In this document: positions 12,858 through 23,999 of the stretch, piece after piece
Numbering within the stretch: position 1 is the first letter of the stretch
Layout: the number at the start of each line of letters is the position of its first letter
Origin: Lamellibrachia columna
Lineage: Eukaryota > Annelida > Polychaeta > Sabellida > Siboglinidae
Direction of reading: 5' to 3'
Length of the DNA stretch: 64,000 bases
Assembly (NCBI GenBank): GCA_963662155.1
Contig: OY759269.1
Coordinates: forward strand, 12,513,095 to 12,577,094
The notes under the pieces: model-generated
Told to the model about the DNA's origin: nothing
What the model saw: the letters and a program-made list of their open reading frames with translations, nothing else
The model's database searches: none
Translations under genes and position numbers: made by a program

Positions 12858-15800
12858 GTAAGTGGGAGGCACACTGGGCTGATGGGGTGGTGTTATGCTC
12901 CTTCTCTCGTTTGTCTTCAGCTTAAAGTGGCAGTCTTTCGACGAGCAGCCAAACGGGTGGGAAAGTGGGGTTTATTGCCTCGCTGTACCTTGCGTTTTCA
13001 AGCAACCCGGTGTCACGATTATGTTGCCTGCTGCTAGTCAACGGGTTGAACAGTACAGATAATTACGCCAAATATACACGAAATCCATCGGAATGTAATC
13101 TATAGGAATATTGGAACGGTTGTATTGTTGGGATTGGGTATCCGTGGGGATTATACAGTGTTGTATAATTGTTCGTTCTTCTTTTAACCTCACACTCACG
13201 ATTTAAAAGCTCGACGAATGATAATGATTATTATTTCACCAGTGTGTGCGAGCATGCGTGCGCGTGCCTGTGTGCGTGTGTTTGTGTATCCGCGCGCGCG
13301 TGAACATTTCACACAAATGCAGAGGTCTTACGCGGAATTGACTGCAAGTTGCCAGCCCGAGAAGGTATGTCTTAGAGAACTGTAGAAGCGGTGCTTAGTC
13401 ATCAGTTTACCAGTGGACATTCTACTACCTGTGTTTGCCTGAATGACCAGCTTCTCCTAACTGGTAGTGCAGATGTTCTCCCTCCCAAGCACACGGGCCT
13501 GAAAGGAACCCTGTAAACTATGTATGAATAGTGACTGCATGTCTACTGGATACTAGGGATGTAGCGATACATCGAGCTATCGATACAACGCGATAGTCGA
13601 TGTAGCCCTGAAATATCGTTAATACACTATCGATAGTCATCGTCGATAATACAGTGAACTATCGATAATAACGATAGTTGCCAAAACAATTCAGCAGGAT
13701 TATTAATGTCACGGTAATAAAGTTTATTTTCAACTGTATTTGGCAATCTTTCATATTTACATCAACAATCGTCGATTTGGTCAACGCAGGGGCGTGTCTA
13801 GGATGCATTTTATTTTTGTGCTGAAATTAACACGACACATTTGATAAATCACACACACATCGGTGTCCCAGTCAGAATGTGCACCCGACTTGCGAGGTGT
13901 AGCTAGCTTCACTCTCGTAAAGTGAAATTAGTATGTATACTTATGAACTTTAGCTTCTACGATATTCTTGCGATATCCATAACATTATCGCGATAGTAAA
14001 ACAGCTATCGCAATACAATCACGATAATAAAACTACCCCGGATACCCCACTGCACGGGCAACATAGAAATGAATTACCCAATGCCAAAATTAGAATACCA
14101 TTTTAAACGAGCACTTAACTTATAATTAATTGGGGATTTCATAATCGAATCAAGCCTGTTTTGTAAAGTGTGTTAACAAAACTTAATTCGGCTATCTGGT
14201 GGAATTAATAACTCAAATTAACCCATATCTGATGTGTGCGTTTCTGTGTGCGTGCGTTTCTGCGTGCGTTTGTGCATGCGTTTGTTTGAGTGTGTTTGTG
14301 TTTGTAGACCTGCAATTAGTAGATATGCTGTATTTTCCAAGTCCCATCCATTGCCGAGTGCTAATGCGCAAGTTGGCTTTAGTCTAAGAAAGACGGATTT
14401 AAAATGAGTAATTATTTAATTATTATGTAGATGTTTTTCTGATTTTTAAAGCGTTCATTCCCCGCAAATGTTCTTGAACTTGAAATAATAATATGAATAT
14501 GAAATGATTCTCACAACTATCCTTTGTAGAATAAATATGAACATTACGTAATGAATCTGTGTAAAGATACACTTTTGCTGCAATTTCAGAACTGTTCACA
14601 ATATCCTTGCTCTGTTCAATAACGAGTCACTGAGCTGCTGACCTTTTGACCGGTTACGCAAGACGATAGAAATCGATATCTATTTCCTCCACGTAGCGAT
14701 AGTGCAGCGGAAGACTGATGGTACCGTACAACTCGCCGCCGCGTGTCCACCCGGTAGTCTTCCCTGAACCTTTGCCCTGTCCCTTTATAATAATGATGAT
14801 GACGACGATGAAGGCAATAGCCTTAGTCAGGCCGTTAGTGTCTCCTTGCAATCTCGCTAAAGGTCAGACCACAGTGCAACATTGCATTGGTGGCCATGCT
14901 CACATTTTGTCTGATTATAAGATCATAAAAATTAAGACGTTTTTCACAGCAACTATAATCATCTCATTGACATGCCGCCCACGTTTTGTCATAACACATA
15001 CGTCCAACTCTTTTAAACGCCCCACATGCGCTGCCTGTCTATGATTGCTAAAATGTCCATGTATTCATGCGCCCACGTGGCCCATAGCACACACATTGCC
15101 ATGAATCCCTCCGCCTTGTAAACACTTAAAAATGCACTCTTTCACAGCCAATAACTTCTACAATCAAACCTGTGAATATAATAATAATATATATACTACT
15201 TATATTGGGCTAAAATCCTCGGGAGACCCAAGCTCGGCAGCACACCAAAACAAAAGGGGTTAACGAGTTCATAATCGATATGCAGTTCCAGTTGAAAACA
15301 GTTGGATTGCACATATGTCACATCACATGAATGTCTTAATTTCACATGTTACAATTTAATACGCCCTACATTCGTGAAACAATAAGAGGAAGTTAAACTG
15401 TGGTCTGACCTCTCTAGCCATTTCGAGTCCGACATCGGTCCAATTCTTGGTGTTGTCACTACATCCAATTTTTCTTCTACCTTCTTATGGTTCTCTTTCT
15501 ATGCTAATGTGTACCAGAATGTCTTGTTTTCTTTTCCAATGGACGTTGGCAGCTTTCTCCCCTTGGTGGAACATAGCAGAACTTCTTCCTTAACTGATAG
15601 TTTATCGCTGCCCCAGATATCAGTCAATCTCAGCGTCCAGCTTATCCTGAGCATTGGGCGTCGTACCCACATTTAAGGTATGCGAAGCCCCGTATTAGCT
15701 TCATTTGTTATCGGTTAACTAATATCGTTGCACATTCCGTGAAGGTTTCAAGTTATTTCGTGGTTTTCATTCTATGTACATATTCACCAGTTAACTAATG

Positions 15801-16515
15801 CTTAACCTGTTGTTTCGTTTATGGGTGTATTCCTTCAACCGCGATTTCTGATTGATTGTAAATGTCGTCTGCTGTGATTTGCAGGAGTAAAACAACATGT
15901 CATCGAAGTGATGTTAATTGCCGAAAAAAAAATGAACATCTCGATCGAAGGTGACGACGAGTGGGAACTGGAAATGATTCCTTCCTCCGAGAAGAAAGAG
16001 AAGATTAATTTCAAACTAAACAATTCAGAGAACTCCTCATTCGTCTTCGACGAGGAGACAAAAGGAGGCAGAGATGTCCAGGTCAACATCTGTTTTCTTG
16101 TCTTTCACTTGTCGTATGATAAAAATATATTTGGGGAAAATAATGTTGGTTTTACGTGTTAAGAATAATGGCATTAATTTTAGTTGTCCACGTTTCCCTT
16201 GATTAGTTTCTTGTCTTAATTGGCAATCCATATGACTACAGTGTTAATCTGTCCACCGGTTGGTCAGTGATTTATTAAATAATGGTAACTTGTCCTACCA
16301 ATAACGTAATACTGTAGCATTGTTCTTGTGCAGACGACGATGGAATTCAGCGCCGCTGAAAATATGTTGGTTCAGCGACAACTGTCCAGATCTGATAAAC
16401 CGTCATCTACAGTAACACGAAAGGTTGATGATAACATTATGCATATGGTAAGACTCGTCGTTCACAATTTTCGACACTTACGTATTCGTACAAAGCATAA
16501 TAATTCTCAGAGCCC

Positions 16516-16595
<80 letters not shown>

Positions 16596-17140
16596 TAGTA
16601 CTTTAAAATGTTGATTAATTTCCAGATTGCAAAACATAACGAGGTAACAAAGTTATGACACAACGCATTAATAGGACATACAATAATAATCGTCAAAATA
16701 AGTTTGCAAACATACATCAACGATAATTATGTTAAAGCTTTGTGTGTTTCTAACAACTCCATGAAATACCCCCCCCCGCTGCTTGGCAACATGTATGTTT
16801 TCAAAAAGTCCATTGGCGAGATGTCCGGTCAATAACATCCTGAGTATGTTGGGCATCGGAAGAATATTTGAGAAGAGCGCATCCTTCCACGCTCTATTCA
16901 ACGACATACACACACATTGCGGAACATCAGTATGTTTGTGTTGAATACACAACATTTGTCTTATAACCTTTGTTGTCACTGGTATTATCGATTTCGCAGG
17001 TATATGTTTCTAGCACATCAGTAAATATGTGAATGAGCTGTGAAGAAGCAAAGCAGTTTATTTTTTGTTCGTAGACACTGATTGTGGACGACCCCAAGAC
17101 CGGCGAAACCATCGAGTGCGTACGAGTCTACACAAAATGA
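12779..17140 (+). CDS. FABP: fatty-acid-binding protein A (four exons, divergent)
   Basis: A cytosolic lipid carrier of the iLBP/FABP family is predicted. The exons are 12779-12857, 15885-16081, 16334-16447 and 17075-17140, giving 151 residues (usual about 132). Intron phases 1, 0, 0 and the exon sizes follow the classic FABP four-exon plan. Exon 1 has the family signature GSWKL...TNFEKYL. The three ligand-carboxylate residues of FABPs (Arg106, Arg126, Tyr128 in heart FABP) align with Arg121, Arg147 and Tyr149. Exon 2 is unusual: the portal-helix region normally like GxxxRxxAxxxKP is replaced by VKQHVIEVMLIAEKKMN, and there are extra residues (SSFVF) before FDEET. The exon 2 donor is CAG/GTCAAC, weak beyond GT. 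An alternative is that exon 1 belongs mainly to cassette C and A is decaying; the open frame across all exons argues against simple decay. Confidence 0.8.
13554..14040 (+). mobile_element. non-autonomous hAT-like element in FABP intron 1
   Basis: The left end is TAGGGATGTAGCGATACATC, followed by many CGATA/TATCG words; similar words return at the right end (13960-14035). There is no coding frame. This end motif is typical of animal hAT-like MITEs. A related, older copy sits in the equivalent region before cassette C (33776-34131), so an ancestor may predate cassette duplication. The precise right terminus was not resolved. Confidence 0.5.
15885..16081 (+). CDS. FABP: FABP-A exon 2
   Basis: The acceptor is GATTTGCAG/GA. 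With the G carried over from exon 1 it reads GVKQHVIEV..., then SIEGDDEWELEM, INFKLNN and FDEETKGGRDVQ. It has 65 full codons against 57 in cassette C. NFKLN and FDEET align with the usual SFKLG and FDETT. The donor is GTCAAC. Confidence 0.8.
16334..16447 (+). CDS. FABP: FABP-A exon 3
   Basis: The acceptor CTTGTGCAG and donor GTAAGA bound 38 codons beginning TTMEFSAAENMLVQRQ and ending DDNIMHM. STVTRK supplies the arginine equivalent to Arg106. It is three codons longer than cassette C exon 3. Confidence 0.85.
16520..16591 (+). repeat. (TC)n microsatellite in FABP-A intron 3
   Basis: About 36 TC units with no interruptions, 70 bp after the exon 3 donor. It is a pyrimidine tract far upstream of the acceptor. 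Long Ser-Leu and Arg-Glu frames here are artefacts. Confidence 0.95.
17075..17140 (+). CDS. FABP: FABP-A exon 4 with stop
   Basis: The acceptor is TTTGTTCGTAG. The exon encodes TLIVDDPKTGETIECVRVYTK and a TGA stop. The CVRVY motif carries the terminal Arg-x-Tyr pair that binds the fatty-acid carboxylate in FABPs. Four extra residues (DPKT region) lie in the last beta turn compared with cassette C. No clear AATAAA was found in the first 500 bp downstream. Confidence 0.85.
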   Translation, partial: TLIVDDPKTGETIECVRVYTK

Positions 17141-18119
17141 GTCAAGCGGAATTGCCAACGCCAGAATAGAGAAGATTTTATTTACGGATTGTGTAACCGA
17201 TAATCGTATAGCGTCTTATGTTGCAATAACATAACTGATGTTGTCGTTGCTGCGTGGTGTTTTCACTCCGGCAGTAAAATCGTTCTGGATGCTGATTGGT
17301 TGTATTAGTTGATAATTTGACCTACTCTAAATTGTGAATGTTCTTTTTGTTCGTGCTTCGTAGTAGAATTTAATTTAATTGATGTACTATTCTATCACAC
17401 AGATCACGACTAGTCATTTAATTTAAAATGGTCGTTATTTTTGACGTGCCAATTATCGATAGACGAGATTTTTTGCTAAGCCGTGTGCTAAGTGACATGG
17501 AGTTGGTTAGTTGACATATGCAATGTTACAATATAATGTTTTGTACATTTACATGGGCGGTATTAAATCTGTGTTGTAAATTATTAATCTTTCGCGTATT
17601 GGAATGTGTAATCATTGTATAGATAAACCGTGAAGTGAAAGGACATAACGATCGATGATGAGCAGATGGGGGAAATTGGGATTTTTGCGGGTATGTGAAT
17701 GTCATCTGATATATTTTGTAAAAATAGTATAGGTATGACATTACATCAAGATGTATGTGTGGTGAATGATACTAGTGATCGTATTCCATTTTATCGAACA
17801 TAGAAAGCATTCGTCCAAGCTTACATTGAATCCAGACAACATTTATGGTCTGTCATGGAACAGATATTGCTAGTTGTTATATACTTTTCGTGATCCGTGG
17901 TCGTTCCGCCTGCCGTCTTGGTGAGATCCTTGCAGTACACCAACTGTGTTATGTCATAAATGCGCAAGCAGACTAATTGGGATATAACATAGTTCACGAG
18001 ATGGGTCTAGATCAACCGGGGTAGGACCGTTATGTACACTTGTACATGCAGATGCTCAGATCTTGTGGACCTACGGGTTCTCTTGATTGCAATTTGGCAG
18101 CCCTAAATGTTTGCAATAG
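17141..18119. other. FABP-A 3' flank, homologous to the cassette C 3' flank
   Basis: Diverged matches to 40860-41240 are visible: the agtccggcagtaaagtcgttc-like word at 17270 and 40897, the gttcatagtagat-like word near 17360 and 40970, and gtgccaattat at 17446 and 41137. This shows that the duplicated cassette includes 3' untranslated or flanking DNA. No gene was seen. Confidence 0.6.
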
Positions 18120-18623
18120 AGATTTGTAAAAGCCATGCTCAACCGTCACCTTAACCGTCAACCTACCAGTTGACACTCTATTGTCTAGGCTTTCCATTTA
18201 ATTCCCGTCTGTCTGTTTGATCATCCCAGTAGGTCATGCCTATTTTCTCCCTCCAGTTCGCACATGCCTGAACCTCGAACATGTTGTCTCTCCCGCAAAC
18301 GGGAAGCCAAGTGTAAGAGGAGGTTACGTCACCATGCAACCTACATGTCATATACGTACAACATCAAACCAAAGGCTTAATCCCCGCAATACGCCACTGT
18401 ATCTGTAACCAGTGGTCCCACTACTAGTAGTATCAAATGTTAAAAGTAATCTGGAATTGTTCAGCTAAATCAACACATTTTGGTAGTAAAGTTAATTAAT
18501 AAAAAAATCAATTAACCTGTTTAATCAAAGTGCGTACATGTATGTTTGTCTGTTTGCAATTTGTATGTTTGCTGTCTTTACCAAGTCCCATTCACAGTCA
18601 GGTGCTGGTGTTTTGCGCAAGCA

Positions 18624-19300
18624 GGTTTTATTCCACTGAATGTTGGTGTTGTAAGGCAAGTAAACTTAATGTTGGTGTTGTAAAGAAAGTAAACTGAATT
18701 TTGGTGTTGTAAAATAAGTAAACTGAATGTTGGTATTATAAAACAGGTAAACTGAACGTTGGTGTTGTAAAACAAGGAAACTGAATGTTGGTGTTGTAAA
18801 ACAAGTAAACTAAATGATGGTGTTGTAAAATAAGTAAACTGAATGTTGGTGTTGTAAAATAAGTATACTGAATGTTGGTGTTGTAAAACAAATAAACTGA
18901 ATGTTGGTGTTGTAAAACAAGTAAACTGAATGTTGGTGTTGTAAAACAGGTAAACTGAATGTCGGTGTTGTAAAACAAGTAAACTGAATGTTGGTGTTGT
19001 AAAACAAACAAACTGAATGTTGGTGTTGTAAAATAAGTAAACTGAATGTTGGTGTTGTAAAACAAATAAACTGAATGTTGGTGTTGTAAAACAAGTAAAC
19101 TGAATGTGGGTGTTGTAAAACAGGTAAACTGAATGTTGGTGTTGTAAAACAAGTAAACTGAATGTTGGTGTTGTAAAACAAATAAACTGAATGTTGGTGT
19201 TGTAAAACAAGTAAACTGAATGTTGGTGTTGTAAAACAAGTAAACTGAATGTTGGTGTTGAAGAACAAACAAACTGAATGTTGGTGTTGTTAAGCAAGTA
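18624..19300 (+). repeat. 29 bp minisatellite, about 23-24 copies
   Basis: The unit is GTAAACTGAATGTTGGTGTT followed by GTAAAACAA. Units differ by single substitutions. Because 29 is not a multiple of 3 and the minus strand lacks stops, all three minus frames stay open and give long Cys-Phe-Thr-rich peptides; these are not genes. It expanded from within the cassette B intron. Confidence 0.95.
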
Positions 19301-19779
19301 ATTGGCTCATACTGAGTAGATGTTTTATGATATATTTGACACGAAGCAGATACACGAACTGATCGCTCGTTTCAGATTCATTTCGTGAAAAATAAAACCC
19401 GTCTAGTATCCACAACGTCAACGACATGCTAGCACGTTTAGCTTGTTATGCAAATATGTTATTTAGTATTGGTTAAGACATCGAACAAACTTGTATATTA
19501 TTTTTGACCGAGTCCGATATAAATTCAGCAAAGAAGGCAGAAGTGGTCCGCCTGTTTATACGGCAGCGTAAGGCTATTCATACTTTCGCAAATTACCCGA
19601 TCTCACGATAAAAGTCAGTTCTTTTGACGATTTTAAATACCCACCCTTTTATTGAACTGACTTCATGTGGACAGGAATGCAGCAAAATCATCATTGTCCT
19701 GGTGGATTTTTTAAACAAAGAAAAGTACAATAAACCTATACTACCAGTGCATCTCGAATCAAACCGTAGACTAAATACA

Positions 19780-20165
19780 AAGTGAAAAAGTTAGATCAAC
19801 GATCAAGAGAAAACGAGAAGATCTCCACAAAGTAAGAAACATGAAACAGTTGCGTGAGAAGCTAGCAGAGGATATGATAAAAAGGCCTCTACCATGGAGT
19901 TTCCAAATGGAGTTCCATATTCAAACGGAAGCAGATCTTGTGGTGGAATGAGAGAGTCAAGGATATGGTAAAAGAAAAGACAAGGAAGTTTAGGTGATCA
20001 TCTGAAACGAGAGCTATTTATGTTGCGGCATGGAACGAAGCTGAGGGAGTCAAATAAAAAATCATGGGACAGCTTGTACGAAGACCTGGACGCGGATATT
20101 AAATATACCGAGAAGTTCATTTACCAGATAGTCAACTCCTGCATGCAGAATATACACCCTCGATA
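19780..20165 (+). mobile_element. LINE (non-LTR retrotransposon) ORF2 relic
   Basis: Broken frames carry ILWWNERVKDMVKEKTRKFR, ETRAIYVAAWNEAEG and a LYEDLDADIKYTEKFIYQIV-like block. These resemble the segment between endonuclease and reverse transcriptase in RTE/Jockey-type LINEs (WWN..V...KK..F and LY..L....EK.IY). Several frameshifts and stops are present. It is probably a short 5'-truncated, 3'-lost fragment inside relic cassette B. Confidence 0.45.
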
Positions 20166-20403
20166 CAGCTTAAAATAGTAAGGTAGATAAAATGTTCAAT
20201 GATGCATCTTAGTTAGTAGGATGTTAAGCCAAGTTCAAACAGTCGTAATTGATGCTATTTAACAAAATTAAATGTTTAGGTACAATATGTCATGGTTGGC
20301 AGCTGGCATTGCAGAACAACGTGATATGTATAATGCTTATTTTAACATGAAACTAATGTACATACATTAACGGGTCTGAATACAAATACAACTGTTCGGT
20401 CTA

Positions 20404-20740
20404 ATAATAATTAATGTATTTTGTATGATAATATATTTGCTCCACAAATATTAACACATAAACAAGTTAAAAATCCACGTTGGGAAATCCGGGACATAAG
20501 CCCACAGAAAAAATCCCTACGGATAAAATCGCACGGGACATGTAAAGCATGCAAAACATTAATGTATTTTTATTATAATTAATGTGTGTTGTATGATAAT
20601 ATGTTTGCTCCACAAATATTAACACATAAACAAGTTAAAAATCCACGTTGGGAAATCTGGGACGTAGGCCTATAGAAAAATCCCTACGGATAAAATCGCA
20701 CGGGACAACATGTAAAGCATACAAAACACTTAAAAGAATC
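20404..20740 (+). repeat. two tandem copies of a ~170 bp repeat
   Basis: Both copies contain gctccacaaatattaacac, ccacgttgggaaatc, cggataaaatcgcacggga and acatgtaaagcat. They differ at about a dozen positions. The cggataaaat word belongs to a GGGGCTTTT/AAAAGCCCC-like motif family also at 42480-42560. Confidence 0.8.
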
Positions 20741-21076
20741 TGTGTTACATTATATTATGTGTATGCATCATATAAAACTAGATTTCGCTTTCGTTCAATT
20801 TCATAATTGTTCGCATTATCGCTGTGTTCGGTAACATTACATGTTGACCGTTTGACCGGTTGACCGGTTACGTAAAATAAAGAAATCGATACATTTATTT
20901 TCTCCATGTAGCGGTGAGAATGCTTATGGTTAATTCATTGCGTATTCATCCCGTTAATCATCCCTGAACTTTTGCACTTTCCCGCTCTATAAAGTGTACT
21001 GTTTCATGATATTATGGGTGTATGCCTTAAAACGTTATTTCTGGTTTATTGAAAATCCATCGGTTGTCATACGCAG

Positions 21077-21300
21077 GATGAAGCCCCAAGAGAGGGAAGT
21101 GTGCGTACGTGACTGTAGGCGTACGTTCGCGCGTACGTGCTTGCGTGTGTGTATGTTTGAGCGTGTGCGTGAGTGCGTGTGATTGCAGATATCAATAGAC
21201 GGTGACTGTTAGAACGTTTCCTTCTCCCGAGAACACGACAACGTCAATCAAACCGGGGCAGCTAATCCACGAGAATGCAAAGGGAGGCCCGCAAGTTGAA
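21077..21300 (+). pseudogene. FABP: decayed FABP exon 2 of cassette B
   Basis: A surviving acceptor (catacgcag) precedes a short exon-like start. About 110 bp of GT/GCGT-rich sequence follows, then atatcaatagacggtgact, tccttctcccgagaa and gggaggcccgcaagttgaag. This aligns with SIEGD, PSSEK and GGRDVQ of exon A. In-frame stops and the insertion abolish coding. The downstream gtcaacatct matches the cassette A donor sequence exactly. Confidence 0.6.
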
Positions 21301-21599
21301 GTCAACATCTTTTTTTCCAGCCATGCGTTTGTTATGGGATGAAAATATGTTTAGGGGACACACCGTGTTGATTTTTATGGGAATAGTTATATATGTGTGC
21401 GAGAAACAATATTATTAATTACAGTTTCACACGTTTCTCCTGAATAGTTTCTTACCTTGTTGACTATGCAGATGGATGTTGTATTATTGCGTAACCTGGT
21501 TGGTAAGTTATTTTGCAGAATAGTCCAACCAAGTGACATAATAATGTAGTATTGTTATTGTGCTTCAGTATGACTAGATTGTCGAGCTCGCGAGTGCGT

Positions 21600-21766
21600 T
21601 TTGAAAGGTAATGGAATTGAACTGGAATTTAAAAATATGAATTGGAATAGACCAACATTAGTTGTTAGAACAATAGTTGAATTGGATTTGATTGCTGGGA
21701 ATGGAGAGCAATTTAATGGAAACGAACCTTGCCTTGGCACGCACGCACACTCAAGCCCATATACAC

Positions 21767-21802
<36 letters not shown>
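21600..21802. mobile_element. AATTGGAATTG-rich MITE relic followed by (ACGC)n
   Basis: Bases 21600-21735 are dense in GGAATTGAA/GAATTGGA words, the composition of a common animal MITE type; another instance is at 34417-34780. Bases 21737-21802 are an ACGC microsatellite. There is no coding function. Confidence 0.4.
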
Positions 21803-21803
<1 letters not shown>

Positions 21804-22321
21804 TGCTTTCACTTAGTTTTCGACTCCTTCTCATTAGTGATTAGTTTGCAATGTTTGAAGTTTTATAATAATTTATAATATCATAGTCCAATCCCCTCTT
21901 GCTTGGCTATCTTCAGTCTCCAGGTGGCTAGCTATATAATATTCACATACCAGATTGTAATACAGCGCAATTGGGTAAATGGGGATGAAGGATGACACTT
22001 AGATGACCTCCCATGTGACCTGGTCAGATTATATCACTGATGTTACTATCTAAATAATTAATTAGTTAACCTTATCTAACTAATTAACCTTTCACTAATT
22101 AAATGTAAGCACACTATGCTAAGGACCTTGGTTACAAATGACATCTGGCAAACTTGTGGTCTATGAGCACTTGATAAATACTAGTCCGTGCCTTCGTCGT
22201 AGTACAATAAGCATAAATACTGATGGTCTGTGATCGTATGAGAAATACTAGTTCGTGGTAGCATAAATACAGATGGTCCGTGATCGTCCGTGAAAACAAT
22301 TAATTCCCCAGGTAGAAGGGA

Positions 22322-22400
22322 CTATCGGCTTTTAGTGTCTCTTCCGAAAGACACAGGCAATGTGGGGTGAACGAAATTGTCCATGTTTCGAAACGGTAAC
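22322..22400 (-). mobile_element. SINE fragment
   Basis: The stretch has ggcttttagtgtctcttccg, aaagacac, gtggggtgaacgaaattg and tttcgaaacgg, as in the SINE head at 1755-1895. The tRNA boxes are lost. Confidence 0.55.
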
Positions 22401-23970
22401 TCGGAACAACATTCGTAGCTACATGCAATCGTTAGCATGATGTGCGTGTGTTCTACGATTGTTCCGGGTTACGTGATCTTCGTTAAACGTTCACATAAGT
22501 TTTGGGGCATGCAGTTGCATCCCACATTGCCACTGGCATTGCCCTATCAAAACTTCACCGAGTACTGCAAGGAGGTCTAAGCCCTGGCTGTGGCTGCCTT
22601 TTCTCCCACGCAGCTCGGCTAGTTACAGAATAAGACAACGAAACAACATCTGACACGTTATTTAATATAATTGTCTTACAGTTGACTCGACATAAATTAA
22701 TAAGTATCTATAGCAGACCTTGTGCACTGGCTCAAGTAGCTGCCCAAGTGTGAAACCGGTTTTTACTGAAAACATTCGGAACTGATGGCGTTACACCTGG
22801 TAAAACTATGGTCGTTCATTTGTCTGTAAGACACCGCATGGTCACTGATCAGGGCCATATAAGGCGTTTGTTCGTTTATTCGCTGCTGGGAGTAGTTAAC
22901 GAGACACTGACAAAGGGATATGACGTCACACTTGAAACACAAAAGAGGACTGAACGAATACGGCCTTCTTTGTGTTTCAAGTTCGTCGTAGACTGGACGT
23001 CTATCACTTAGACTAACGGAGTTGTCCTGTTTCTAACGAACTGTTTATTTCTAAATGGCATCAGCGGTAGCCAAGAGGAACCCGCTACAACCGACGAACT
23101 CTGTACCGTAAGTATAATTACGAATAGCTGGAAGTACTTGAAGTACTGGAAGTACGTCTGTATAATTACGAATAGCTGGAAGTACTTGGGAATATATGCG
23201 CCCAGATATGGGCTAACATAGGACCAATTCATCCAGTGAACAAATGCAGTATTTCTTTCGTAGACACAACAATGCGTCCATCGATCTGCAACCATGTCGA
23301 CAAGCTGAGCTGGATGAATACGAATAGAAGGATGGCTGCGCCACCTAGCGGGAGAAGACCTGAGGTGGCGGAATGCGGCTGCGTCGTGTCGAGTAGTGGC
23401 GCCGCCTTTCGTTCTCTCCCGAAACACCCGGCGCCGTCGTGTCGTCGGTCGAGTATGCACTTAACGCGTCCGAATCAGGTTCCGCATGCGCATTGCCAGC
23501 CTCGTTTTCGTCGGTCGCCGCTGTGTGCTTGCCGGAGTCAGAGTAAGGACTGTTGATAAACAAAACCGGTACAATTTATGTTTACATCTCTACACTATAA
23601 AGTAGTTCGTGGCTCTGTCAGCATTCACCAGTGGGGTGCACATATCACGAAGGGACCTATGTGGATGTTTCACGGAAATTACGTAACTCAGAACAATATG
23701 AGTTCATATCTACTTACACCTGTTCCCAATGCTATGCGTGTTTTCTACCATTGTTCCGAGTTACGCGATCTACGTCAAACGTCCACACGATCGTTCCTTT
23801 GTACGGTACGAATGCATCGTGAAACCGGCAGTTGTGAGTTTTTGGGCACGAAGTTGTCATTGCCATTGGCACTGCCCTACTAATATTTGACTGGGTAGTG
23901 CAAGGAGTCATACATTATTTCGGTGACTGTCTTTTCTCCCGTGCAACACCGGGTAACTCGGTTAGTGAAA
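22401..23970. other. dispersed repeats and cassette 3' flank; no gene supported
   Basis: Blocks 22440-22625 and 23735-23970 are diverged copies of each other (ttctacgattgttccgggttacg, cactggcattgccctat, gcaaggaggtc, cttttctcccacgc). Block 22930-23200 matches 41715-41910 (gtcctgtttctaacgaactg, gaatagctggaagtact), so it is cassette 3' flank. Block 23320-23560 is GC-rich with overlapping frames on both strands; no family was recognised, and it may be a CpG-rich transposon end. Confidence 0.5.
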
Positions 23971-23999
23971 TATAATGCAAAATTGGTACCTTATAGCAT

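Larger units (their letters stand above)
18120..22310 (+). pseudogene. FABP: relic FABP cassette B (exons 2-4 region, decayed)
   Basis: Several blocks line up in order with cassette A. Block 18135-18180 (taccagttgacactcta) matches 13400. Block 18570-18620 (caagtcccattc, gcgcaagcaggttttat) matches 14330. Block 20835-20990 (gaccggttacgtaaaataaag, tccctgaactttgc) matches 14650-14790. Decayed exon 2 is at 21077-21300, and the following intron (21300-21570) matches 16082-16333 up to tgtgcttcag. Exon 3 and exon 4 are not recognisable. Minisatellite, LINE and repeat insertions have expanded the cassette. Confidence 0.65.

Noticed and set aside
18578..19297. 239-, 178- and 152-residue minus-strand frames
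   Set aside because: All three frames of a 29 bp minisatellite are open; no domain, no splice context.
22808..23011. 67-residue plus frame as an FABP-linked exon
   Set aside because: The region is a diverged repeat of 41.7-41.9 kb cassette flank, and the frame is not kept there.
23236..23563. Overlapping plus and minus frames in GC-rich DNA
   Set aside because: No recognised domain; open frames are expected at this composition.
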